NCBI GenBank assembly: GCA_033297205.1
Contig: MU859193.1
Coordinates: 34,638 to 98,637, forward strand
DNA from: Pseudoneurospora amorphoporcata
Taxonomy: Eukaryota > Ascomycota > Sordariomycetes > Sordariales > Sordariaceae
Direction of reading: 5' to 3'
DNA length: 64,000 nucleotides
The position numbers and the translations under genes are program-made. The notes below the pieces were generated by a model. The model did not search any database. It saw nothing but the letters and a program-made list of their open reading frames with translations, and was not told the origin of the DNA. Positions 22,131 through 33,323 of this stretch are shown one piece after another. Position 1 is the stretch's first letter. The number at the start of each line of letters is the position of its first letter.

Positions 22131-23087
22131 GATTTGTCCAATATGATAGTAGTCCGTTCGAGTAAGCTGCGGCTAATGGTGGGTCTGGGCAAGGGCAGTA
22201 GGCAAGACACCGGTTGTCATATGTGAGGAAGATTTATGGAGCGGGGAAAGTTGAAACGATCGCATGGTTACAGGCTTATAGTAAAGGGTTGGTTAGGTAG
22301 ATATGTATGAATCGTGCAAGAGATCCAGGCAAATCTCAGCCTCATCGTTCCCTTTCGGGAATATTTTGGCGGCGAGCCCCACATCGATGCCCACATCAGA
22401 GCCGTTTCAGAACGTCGGCTTTTTGGGCACTTGGGTGAAACATTGGGTATAAGCCTGCGTTCAGCTGGGGACGCGTGGTCTCGTATCATTGTACGTAAAA
22501 TTCTTGGCCCTTGTGCAGCACAGTAGAACCACACAGAATACATCACACATCTGCACGCACTCTTTGCTGCCTTGCCTTGCTTATGGCTCTGGCATTAACA
22601 GTGGTCAGAGCGCTTCAAGAAGTGGTATACATATGCAGAAGCGCATGGACAGGTTGTGGACAGGCCGCAATTGGTGGTGGGAATAAGCAGCCTGGCGACA
22701 ACACAAAACATGGAATCGCTGAGCCTCATGAACTGCTGTCGAGTTGGGCTCCAAGAGCCCTGCTTGTTTTATCGGATGCAGCATGTCTTTGGGTTAACTT
22801 GACATTGGGTACAATGATAGGGGAAGATGACGTAGTACGATTCCGGCGGCCTGGTGGAAAACTGAGACGGCTTTGCCTTTCCCGTCAAGATTGGCCCAGG
22901 ACAAGTGCCAATTTTGAACAAGGTCAGTCGCTGGCCATCGTGCTCCCTCCGCCTCACATCTTTTAAAAAAGTTCATGGAGGACTCTCTGACAGGTATTCC
23001 TGGAGCTTTCACACATTGTCATATCTTCTTCGGCCGTCTTGATCCCACAACCTCCACTTCACGCGAAGAGAACCCTGCCTGACGATC
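22131..23087. promoter_or_regulatory. shared intergenic/promoter region of the GTPase pair
   Basis: 957 bp separate the ATGs of two divergently transcribed paralogous GTPase genes. Frames inside it have no recognisable domain. Both promoters must lie here; no specific operator was identified. Confidence 0.45.
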
Positions 23088-24388
23088 ATGTCATCAAACA
23101 TGATCAATTCCTCAACAACTTCTGATTTTGTTCCTGATCCCGGCGATATTGTGGTGGTTCTGATGGGAATGACCGGTTCGGGAAAAAGCACGTTCGTGAC
23201 TCACTTTGTTGATGGGCGCGATGACATTGTTGGCCACGGTCTCCAAGGATGTAAGTCCAGTTATCCGAATGGAATTCCTAATGATCTGTTGAACTGAAGA
23301 GTTGTGTTCTGAATCCTCTAGATACACATGCGATTGAGGTCTATAAGTTCGCTTATTCCGATTCTGTCAACGTCTGTCTTGTCGATACCCCGGGATTTGA
23401 CGACACAAACCTGAGCGACGGTGACGTCCTCCGAACCGTCGGCGCCTGGCTAGGCAAGACTTATAAGGAGAATAAATTGCTGAACGGCATCATATACCTC
23501 CATCGGATTACTGATCCACGTATGCAAGGCACCGCACGAAAGAACCTATTCATCTTTCAGAAGTTGTGTGGGAAAGATGCTCTCAAGAATGTCACGTTGG
23601 TAACCACGATGTGGGAAGACGTAAAACTTGAGGATGGAAAGCGCCGAGAACGTGAACTCATTGAAACCCCGGGGTTCTGGGGTTCCATGGCCGCTCAGCA
23701 TGCGCATGTGGACAGACACGACAATACCCAAGAGTCTGCGAAAAGAATCCTGGAAAGATTCTTCGAGAGGGAGGGAATTGCTACGTCTCTTCAGAAAGAA
23801 CTTGAGAAGGGGAAGGAAGTGTTGGATACAGAAGCCGGAAAGGAGCTTAATATCCACTGGATCAAGAGAGAAGAAACGCTGAATACAGAAGTGCAAACCA
23901 CGGGCAAGGACCTGAAGGAAGCGCGAGAAACAAACAACAAGGAAGTTGTAGAGGAGTTGGAAACCCGTTTAAAAGAGGCAAAAGCTGAACTTAAAAAGCT
24001 CAGTGAGGAGCGAGAGAAGTTGAGAGTGGACTTGGCGAGATTGATCACGATGACCAGATGGGTTCGCGGAAAGACAAAAATTGCCGGACAAGGCGCGAGC
24101 AAAGTCTTGCGTGAGCGTTTTACTTTAAAGCTTTCACCTGTCAACGAAGGGTCAATGGAGTCGCAGTCAAGCCAGAATCGAGATACGCCCATTGTGCAAC
24201 CGGCAAGTCCAGATACGAGCACTTTTCGACCGGCAAATCGAGACACGAACAACTTGCACCCGGCAGATCGAGATACGAACCTTTTACACCCGGCAGCTGC
24301 CGCCGCAATGCGTCGCAAATCCGATGCCTCGGACTTGCCATACTGGTCAGAGGGAGAGTCTGACTGTACTGAGTTAGTTCAGCACTGA
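23088..24388 (+). CDS. AIG1-like P-loop GTPase, soluble, with coiled coil and repeat tail
   Basis: The exons are 23088-23250 and 23322-24388 (71-bp intron, GTAAGT...CTCTAG), giving 409 residues. Motifs: G1 GMTGSGKS at 27-34, DTPGFDD from 76, and a changed G4 TTMWED at about 149-154 where the paralogue has TTKWD. After the G domain comes a long Glu/Lys-rich coiled coil (EELETRLKEAKAELKKLSEE), then four ten-residue repeats of RDTxxLHPAx type. There is no membrane segment, unlike its divergent partner. The intron sits at the same place after the LQ(S/G)C/Y segment, so the two arose by duplication. The odd G4 may mean altered nucleotide specificity or weak binding. Confidence 0.88.
24179..24298 (+). 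repeat. 30-bp tandem repeat x4, coding
   Basis: Four diverged 30-bp units encode RDTPIVQPAS, PDTSTFRPAN, RDTNNLHPAD and RDTNLLHPAA near the C-terminus of the soluble GTPase. Confidence 0.9.
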
Positions 24389-25652
24389 ATACTGAGATTG
24401 GAGGAGTAATCATAAAGCAAAGATTTGCTAACCATTTGCACAGGCACAGATGTTCTACACCTCGTGGCATAAGGCGTCCTGCGAGGAAACGGGATATCAT
24501 CAAAGCATTCTTTGGAAGGGGGCCAAAACTAACGGTAGAGGAGAGTGGGAGCCAGGAGAGCGAGCAGGGAGGAATTTGCGGTTAGCAAAGAGGGGTATTT
24601 ATACCTGGGTCCTTGGGGTTTCCCCTTCAATAGTTGCTTCTCATGAACCATCACCTTGTTCCCAAAACAACCAGTGCCCTGTGCAGGGCTTTCAAAAGCG
24701 TGGCCTCATTGTCTTGTGTTGATACGGCTGTGATGATCAAAAACAAATTGGGCATATAAAGAGAAAACGCGGACGGCTGAGAGGCAAGATGGAAAAAGGG
24801 TGTGAGAGAGAAAAAAAAAAAAAAAAAGACGGAAGAAAAAGGAACTCTTTTGCGCCATGGTGAAAATCATTTGGGACCGAGAAAAATCGTGACTCGGGAC
24901 CATTGAGTACATTGTGAGTGCCAAACTCGTGAAGACCCTCATCAATCGGTAAGAGCCGCTCACCAAGGCTTCCATCTCCCTAAGGTAAGGTAGGCAACAT
25001 TTCCAGGTCCTTCCATCCAAGTCCAGACGCTCCTTCCCTAACAACAACCTGTCGTCGAAAGTGGAGTTGCGCCAAGCAACAGGTGACAGGAAGTGGAAGC
25101 GGCCGTACCTTTTTCTCGGTCCATGATCCTTGTGCTTGCGTGTCTTGACAAATCAGGAACTCCGGAGTGAAAGCCATGGAGTGTTATGTGCAGCGACAAA
25201 CAAGCGAGGTGAACCCTCAATCGACCATCCATCCGCTCGAACTAAACGAACGGAAGCGAGGACAGTGAAAACACAAGTGCGGGGCGTGGGTGAAGAAGTC
25301 CAGCTGTCCTTGCTCCCCAAGAGAGCCCCAAAGGATGACGAAAGAGGAAAATAGAAAGGAAGAAAGAAAATAAAATAAAAGGGATGGAGGGTAATAGACG
25401 AGCACCACGATAGAAGACGTCAACTTATCCCGAGTTGCTAGATGATGAAACAGCAGAAGAACCACAAGAACCAAATTTGGAACAAACAAACATAGGTAGT
25501 AACACGTGCCACCCATAAATCCAACAGCAACGCCGAAGGGACATGATACCTACTGTAATCGTACATTACCTCTTCATCTCTCTATCCACCTCTCTCATAC
25601 ACCTCCCGCTTCACACCTCCTCCACTCCCACTCCCACTTCGGCCAGTTACGC
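24389..25652. other. intergenic between convergent genes
   Basis: This is the shared 3' region of the plus-strand GTPase and minus-strand GUF1. It contains an A-rich tract near 24811-24829. No gene is supported. Confidence 0.4.
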
Positions 25653-27971
25653 TCACTTCGACAAGAACTTCTGAAAAGCCGATTGATCAATAATCACGTT
25701 ACCCACCGCCCTCAATCTCTTCCTACCAGCCTTCTGCTTCTCCAACAACTTCCTGCGTCTCGTGATATCACTAGCGTGCAGCTTGGCCAACACGTCCTTC
25801 CTGAACGGCTTGATGGTCTCGCGGGCGACGATGCGGCGGCCGGCGGCGGCTTGGATGATTACCTCTGTTTTGTTCTGTTAGTAACCTAGGAAAAGGCGAG
25901 AAAAAAAAAAGAAAGAAAAAAAACACAAAAAAAAAAAAAAAGAAGAAGAAAGGAAAAGAGGCAGAGAAAACAAAGAAGACATACCAAACATCTGCCGATC
26001 AACATGCTCCTTAAACTTGGTAACCCACTGCCTCCCCAGCCTCTCCACCTGACTAACATGAACGATCCTCGCGACCGCATCGACGGCCTTCTTGTTCACC
26101 AACAAATTCAACTTAACCAGCTGCGCCTGCCTCCAACCCGCATCCTCATAATCCAGCGTCGCATAACCCTTCGTCGCGCCCTTCAGTTTACCAAACAGGT
26201 CATCGACCAGCGAAGCAGCCGGCAGCTCGTACTTGAGAATGACCTGCGTGGCGGTGAAGAACTCCAGCGACTTTTGCACGCCGCGCGCGTTCTCGCAGAT
26301 CTCGATGCAGCGGCCTACGTATTCTTCCGGTAAAGTGACGGTCGCGTTGACAAAGGGCTCGTAAAGTGTGGCGGAGCGGATGCGGTGGTCATCCGGGTCG
26401 GGGAATTCGGCCGGATTGGTGACGATTTCTTCTTGCCCTGTAGACCAGACGATCTTGGTCGGGACGGCAGGCTCGGTGATGATGATGCTGGCGCCGTGTT
26501 CTTGGCGGAGACGGTCTTGGAAGACGGAGCAGTGGAGGGAGCCCAAGAAACCCAGACGCCAGCCGGCGCCCAGGGCTTCCGAGTAGTCCTTTTGTAAAGT
26601 GACGGAACGGTCGTTGAGGACGAGGTGGGAGATGGAGTCAGCGAGACGGCCATAGTCGTCTTGGTTGGTAGGGAAAGCGGCGACGAAGACCATGGGTTTC
26701 GGCTCCTCAAAGCCGGGGCAAGGCTCGACAATATCCTCGCAGCCGACGTTGGTGAAGGTATCGCCTAGCTTGGCGTCCTGGATGCGCTTCATACCCGGGT
26801 TGAAGAAGACGTAGCCGACCTGGCCTGCCCTCAAAACCTTCTGGGGCACGGCGTCGGGGTACTGTATGCCAACTTCGCCGACAATGTACTCGTTGCCCGT
26901 GGCGTACGAGTATACCTTGTCGCCCTGCTTGAGCGTGCCATCGAACAAACGGACGAGCAGCACGACGCCCTTGAAGGTGTCGTACCACGAGTCCACCAGG
27001 AGCATGCGCAGCGGCTTCTTGGCGTCGCCGACAGGAGCCGGCATCTTCTTGATGACCGCGGGCAAGATCTCGCCCACGCCTTGACCGGTCTTGGCACTGA
27101 CTTTCACAGCCGTGGAAGTGTCCAGCTCAAAGACGGTTTCCAGCTGCTCCAACACGCGCGGCACGTCGGCGCTGGCCATGTCGATCTTGTTGACGACGGG
27201 CACCAGAGACAGACCTTGCGCAAAGGCGAGGTAAAAGTTGGCGACCGTCTGCGCCTGCACACCCTGCGAAGCGTCGACCAGCAGCAGGGCGCCGCTGCAC
27301 GACGAGTAGGACCGCGTGACTTCGGCGCGGAAGTCGACGTGGCCCGGGGTGTCGACGAGATGGAGGAGGTAGTCGAGGCCGTCTTCTTTGTGCTTGTAGA
27401 TCATGGTGCATGTCTGCGCTTTGACCGTGATGCCGCGCTCGCGCTCGACGTCGAGCTTGTCCAAGACCTGCTTGTTTCCATCGCCGGCCACGATGGTGCC
27501 CGTGTGCTCCAGCAGCCGGTCGGAGAGCGTGCTCTTGCCGTGGTCGATGTGGGCGACGATACAGAAGTTTCGGTAACGCTCGAGCGGGATGGCGGCAATT
27601 CGTTTCTCGACCTCGATCGCTCTCCTCTCGATGGGCATCTTGGAGGTAGCTGTTGTGCTGTTGTGTCTCCGCCGCGTGGGGACGGGGGTGACGGGGACCA
27701 GTACTCGGGCGTTGGTCGTCGGGAGGAGGAGGGAGCTGCTGAGCGGCCTCAGAGCTGGAGGGGAGGAACTGGTTCGGTCATTCGGTCGGGATTCGAGGCT
27801 AGCCAGCGAGGAGAAGCCAGCTCTACCTGGCAGTGTCCTTTGACATGATGATGTCGAGAGGAGCGTGGAAGGAAGACGACTACTTTGAGGAAGAGGCAGA
27901 CGAGGCAGACGCGCGCAAGGCCTCAGACATGGCCGCATCAGAACGTCGGGACGACAGGGCGCACCACGCAT
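25653..27971 (-). CDS. GUF1: GUF1, mitochondrial elongation factor 4 (LepA family GTPase)
   Basis: This GTPase promotes back-translocation of mitochondrial ribosomes and helps keep mitochondrial protein synthesis accurate under stress. The exons are 27971-25985 and 25864-25653, with a 120-bp intron (GTATGT donor, AAAACAG acceptor) full of T-tracts. The product is 732 residues. The first ~110 residues are Arg/Ser/Pro-rich and look like a mitochondrial presequence. G motifs: AHIDHGKST (140-148), RGITVKAQT (179-187), DTPGHVDF (207-214), NKID (261-264). The LepA C-terminal signature follows: VVSN-like core, GYATLDYEDAGWRQAQLVKL, and exon 2 with AGRRIVARETIKPFRKDVLA and KLLEKQKAGRKRL. Length and order match the family. 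Confidence 0.96.
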
Positions 27972-29057
27972 TCAATTGGACGTCACCGGGTCATGAAAGA
28001 AAGTGATTGGGAAGAATTGGTATGAACTGGTCGCAAAACGAATCGCGACTTTGCACTTGGAAGAATGGGGATGACGGCCTGGGGAATACAGTGGCCCACT
28101 GCGAATCCTCTGGCGCTGCCGCCGACTCCCAAAATTCGTCCCGCTCCAGAATTCCCCGAAGCTCTTATCTTATCGGACCCTGACGGTCAGCAGGGTTTCG
28201 GCCACAGGTAGAGGTACCTGGCTAGTATCAGATCAGCGCACAAAATCCCCAGTGGCTGTAGCGAAAAAAAGTACCAGTACCTCTTCCGGTCGAACAACCG
28301 ACCTCCCGGTCCGCAACATCGGGTGAGCTGGAGGTTAATGTAAACAAACCCCCCCTTATCTAACAAAGACAACAGCGCAACCACAAAACATGCTGTAATA
28401 CTTTATTCTATTGACTCCTTTCTTTGCTTCAGAAACCTATACTGCAAAAGTCCTTCAGCGACATTTTACATGAACATTTATATCCCACAATCACCCTGAA
28501 CGTTTGATGCTACTCTCTCGATCGGCTCTTCAGTTCTCTTCTTCATCCGATCTCTAATCTACCCACTCATTCTAATCATTGACCGACCACACCTCATCAC
28601 CCAATTTCCAACCAACCACTTTCAAAGCTTTCTTTATTCCTCCTTCTTTTTGCGCTTTCTCCTTTCCTCATGATTATGTATAACATTTCAAGGCAGTATA
28701 GGTATCAAGACGAAACAGAAGAACAACAGCGAGAAAAAAAAACACTTCTGTCCACGGTGTGTGAAGTCCAACAGACAGAAGCCAGCCCGGGCTTCCTTCG
28801 CATGCATCACCACCTTCCACCCTCCGCCCAGGTTGTTTCATTCCATTCACAATCAACCCCACCCACCCGTACTTCCATTTCCTCCCATCCGAAACATGGC
28901 CAAGCCTAGCTCTCCTCCCATTGTGCCAACCCCGGCGTCCCTTCCACCCATCCATACTCCAACATATTGTCTCCATCAAACCCATGGATAAGAGTAACGT
29001 ACATCCCACACTTTCCTCCGTGCTACTCCTCTTATGCCTGGGTCATGCTTCGGCCTT
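27972..29057. other. intergenic: GUF1 promoter, 3' flank of MIT gene
   Basis: CT-rich leader-like sequence occurs in places. No coding frame was recognised. Confidence 0.4.
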
Positions 29058-32000
29058 CTAAACAAGCACCCACTCGCTTCCTCTCTTTAGAAACTTATCC
29101 AGCATCAGCGTGAGGTCCGACAAGACGAACCGACAGATGTAAAGCGCAAAGAATTCCGCCGCATGCCTAGTGCTGAGCTCGAGTCCCACCTGCGTCTTGT
29201 CGGCGTGCCGAAGGCCTGGATCCTCGACTTGGCGAGCGATTTGGTCTGGTTTTTTTTTTAATCTCACTGTTAGCAACATGACGAGTGGCTGGGGATGAGA
29301 ATAAAAACAAGGGACAGGAAGAACATACCAACCAACTGAGCCGCGTCAAACAATCTCGCCAACGAGCTCATATAATTCGCATTAGGCCCCTGAAACAGCA
29401 CGTTCCCCACCTCTCTCTTCATCGGTCGGTTCGTCGGGTGCGTCGTCATCGGCAGACTCGGGCAGATGATATCTTTCCCTGTTCCCTCGATCGGCGTCGG
29501 CGCTACACTACCACTCATTCCACCAGCACTACTGCCCTTACCCAGACTGACCAGGTTCGCTGAGCTGTTCTTGCTTCGCAGTCTCCTCCAGGAGAAGGCG
29601 CTTGTCTTGGCGCTCACGCTGGCTGACCGTGGCATGGACCCATCCTCTGCATGTACTGGGTCCTTGAACGAGGTAGCTTGGGGACCGACTTCGCTGGCGC
29701 CAAGTTTCTTGACGAGAAACTTCTCAACGGACTCGATCACCGTTTCGAGAGCTTGCATCTCTTCGAGCACAGCGTCCGCGTCGCAGGTATCAACTCTAGC
29801 GAGCTTCTGTAGCGCGGCAGTCATCAAATCACACTGCGAGATCTTCTCTTCGATGTACTTGAGCTTTACACCCTTTACTCTCCATACGTCCCGTGGGACA
29901 AATAGCTTGTTGCTGATGTAGCCTCCACGTGGGTGACAGAGGGTCTGGTACAGACAGCGCATGAGCCAAAACGGCCTAAGTAAGACATCGCTCGGGCAAG
30001 GCTCGAGCGGTGCGGGCGCATCGGCGAGCATTGCGTTCGGTAATCCAGGGTCGTTGGCCGAGTGGAACTCTGCATCAAACAGATACATGCCCGCTGTTCC
30101 AATAGCTGTATCTGACCTTTCTCGGAACGTTCCAGCCATCGGTGTCGGCACGGATGGAATCGTTGGCAGGCGGGTTGTTGACCCACTTATGCCGAACTGG
30201 TTGCTCACTGGGGTCCCAGGAGACATATCCGAGGCATCGTCAATATGCGACACGGAAAGGTTGCGATGGGATTTCGCACTCCGTAAGCTTGATGAAGAGA
30301 AGTTCTTCCTTAGACCCGGCCGACCAATAGAGGGAGATCCTGATCGCGACGGATGGTCATCCTGCAAGTGACTCGTCGGCAGAGGAGGGGCCCCCCCTTC
30401 TCCAGGGGATGGGGAGACAACTCGCCGAGCGGCAAGTGGATTAGTGGTGCGATGGGGACCAGCAGACAAGGCTTGCCTTTGTTGCACAATGTAATTGTTC
30501 GATCGTGCTGTCTGCGGTGGGAATGCTGGTCCGGCCGTGGTTGGTCCCGGCTGAGAAAGCTTTGTAGTCTCGATCTTCAGCTGCTTCATATTCTGACCAG
30601 ACAAACGCCGCTGTCTCACGCTCTGGTTCGAAGCCCCTGATCCCGAAGTTCCGGGTGGTCGATCAGGTAGCTGAGGCAAGGCACCCGCTGGCGGAGGCGG
30701 TAATGGGGGCAGCGGCCCCTTGGGTTCCGGACGACTCGGGCTCTCGCTCACCGAAGTAAGCATCGTCGTCGAAGTATTCTGGTTGGACCCTGTAGAGCTG
30801 TGCCATGTGCGATTCGTTACCCCACTGGAATCAGATTCTCGAGGAACTGACTGCTTCTTTCCATGCCCAAACGCAAAGTCCTCGATCTGGTACCCATTCG
30901 TCATCTCCTCCAAGAACCGTTCCTCCTCTTCCGAGTCAATGCCCTCGTCGTAGAAGTCGTCGTGTCCTGTCCAGCCTCTCTTTCGGTACTCCTCGTCCTC
31001 CAACTGTTGTTGTAGTCGTAGTTTCCGTTCCCTTTCGTTTGCCAACTCAAGCGCATCCCTTTCCTCATCCCGTGGCCGCTCTCTTCGATTGTATGGGCTT
31101 CCCATAACAGCGTCGGAACCGTCTCCGTAGTACTGAGGCTCCGGTTCAAATCCCTCGTCGTACGCAGCTTCTATGGCATCGTCCAACGCAGCATCAAACT
31201 CGGCTTCCGTATCCCCGCTGGGGGCCCGAATATGCTTCCTTCGTATTCCTGTCGATGAAGACCGCGAGTGTACCGAAGACGCGCTAGATCCACCGGATTC
31301 CTCGATAGGGTCAAGCCATGATATCGACTCGTGACTGGGATCCCTCTGATGCCCATTATTTGGGTTGTAATTCCTCGGAGCAGCCTGAGCGCCAGACATC
31401 GAATAGTCAGATCGGAATACTTGCTGGCGCGGGACATCCTTTTCGGGCGCCGGTGGAGGTAGTGGCGGCTGAGCGGGTGATAAAGGTCTGCGAGGTGACA
31501 GGGGCGGCGGCATATAAGCATTATCCATCGGTGGCCGAAGGTTCGAGGGCTGTCGCGCCCTAGAAAATGAAGACTGTAGCGAGTATTGCTCGCTAAGGTA
31601 GGAAGTAGTGCCATTGGAACCCCCTGGTGTCTGGAGAGTTAATGTTGGTGGTGCTGGCGATCTACCAGGGGGTGGTTGTCGCCTAAACTGAGTCTGGACA
31701 GACAGGTTAGGCTCCCGAGTACGGCTACGTTCCCGAGTATAAGTCGAGAGCATGGGCTCGTCATCAGACACTTCTGCATGGTAAGCCTGAGCACGCAGGT
31801 ATGCCTCTTCATCATAGCTTCCGGGCTCCTGTGGGAGTGCCCTCTCATCCAGAATGTTACCGATGATGTCGTTAAGTTCGTCAATTCTCCCCACGTAAGT
31901 GTGATGCTGTTCACATGGTTGGTATCAGTGGGTCATAGCTCAAGGCAAGGTTCAAAAGCAGTAAAGCATGCGAGTCACCTACAATAGCTTGTAGCTTCCT

Positions 32001-33323
32001 GCGATCCTCCTCTGTCGATGTTCGCTGCAATACATCCTGTAATAAGTGACAAGCTTCCGTGTAGGCCAGCCTAGCCTCCTCAAAGGCTTGCGCATTGTCG
32101 AGCTGTACTGCGGCGTTTGCCTTTGTCAGTGCTTCAGAAAGCATTGCCTTTTGCGACCGATGAGGCTTGTCGGAACGGTTGCGATCGCGATTTCGGTTTC
32201 GGTTTAACGTAGTCGAGTCGGTACTTGGCCTTGCGCCATGCGTCCTCCCTCGCGATTGGCCTCGGGGGTCGCCGTTTTGTGTGTATGGTGGCATCATATG
32301 GTCCGGCGCGAGTTCTGCAGGAGGTAGCAACCCCTCTGCTTGGTGTGACCGTGGCAACGATCCTGGTGTGTCTTCCGGTATCTGCGGAGCACCATCCCAA
32401 AACGCGGTGTTGTCGTCAGGAGGCGGCCGGAGATAATACCGCCTGGGTGGTACCGGTGATTGCCTTCCAATTTCACTCGCCTGGTGTCGAAATTCCTCTT
32501 CCAATGACGGTCCGGCCGAAATCCGCGGCAGGCTAGGTAAGGGCGGGACCGGATGATGCAGGGGCGAATCACTGCGGCCCCGGAGGTGGCTAACGGAGCG
32601 CGGAGAAATTTCTGATGTCGAGGGTCGGCGTTTGTGTGACTTTTGACCAGGTGAATCTTCCCTCACTTTTCCACTATCCTTCCCAATGCGCCAACTGGAA
32701 CCTCCACCGTTTGAGCCTTTGCTTGACGCGGACGAGGCAGACCAGCGATTGAGATTCCTAAGGCGCTCGCCTATGCTGCTCGAGCTACCAGATCGCGAAT
32801 GACGTCGGTTATGCGACGGTGGTTGTAGGTCTTTGTTCGAGTCAGGAGATAAAGCGCCGTGAAGTTGCGGCTCATTGAACGATTCTATAACGTTTGTGGA
32901 CGGTCGCGAGTCGGTCGAGACCTTCGAGAGCAGCTGGGACACCGACGACGGTGGAAGAAGGTCGGACGGAAAGGGGCTGAAGGTGGAATGATTATGTTTG
33001 GCAGCGCTAGGCACAGTAACAGTACCAAAGCGCTCGGAGTGTTGTTCTGGTGGCGGATGTCGGTCGGGTTTCTCCCCCTGAGGATAGGGGTTCCGTAAAC
33101 CGGGGCTGATAAAGTCCCGGTCCGGCAGCCGTGTTCGCGGCGACGGCGACGTGTACGAGGAAGAGCCAGCAAAAGTGGTGACGGTCGCGGGCGGCGTCCG
33201 GGCAGAGGAGATGTCGGGGGCTGGCGCAGACCCAGGGTTGTTGGACTTGGTCGGGGTCTTGGACGAGGGCGAGGTTGAGGGTGCGGGTGGAGGTGCTGCT
33301 ATGGTGAAATGGGGCAAGGGCAT
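29058..33323 (-). CDS. MIT-domain protein, 1368 residues
   Basis: The exons are 33323-31983, 31906-29329 and 29245-29058, with introns of 76 and 83 bp and frame agreement at both joins. The N-terminus is long, disordered and Ser/Pro/Arg-rich. An MIT domain spans about 394-465 (LSEALTKANAAVQLDNA, AYTEACHLLQDVLQ, RRKLQAI|HHTYVGRIDELN), with exon 1 ending inside it. A long disordered middle with Pro-rich tracts follows. The C-terminal ~350 residues look folded and helical (LMRCLYQTLCHPRGG, NYMSSLARLFDAAQLV, FFALYICRFVLSDLTLMLDK). MIT domains bind ESCRT-III tails, so a link to endosomal sorting or membrane traffic is likely. The C-terminal fold is not one I can name. Confidence 0.88.

Noticed and set aside
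27081..27848. 255-codon plus-strand frame
   Set aside because: It lies wholly antisense to the well-supported GUF1 G domain; its length is a mirror of GC-rich codon bias.
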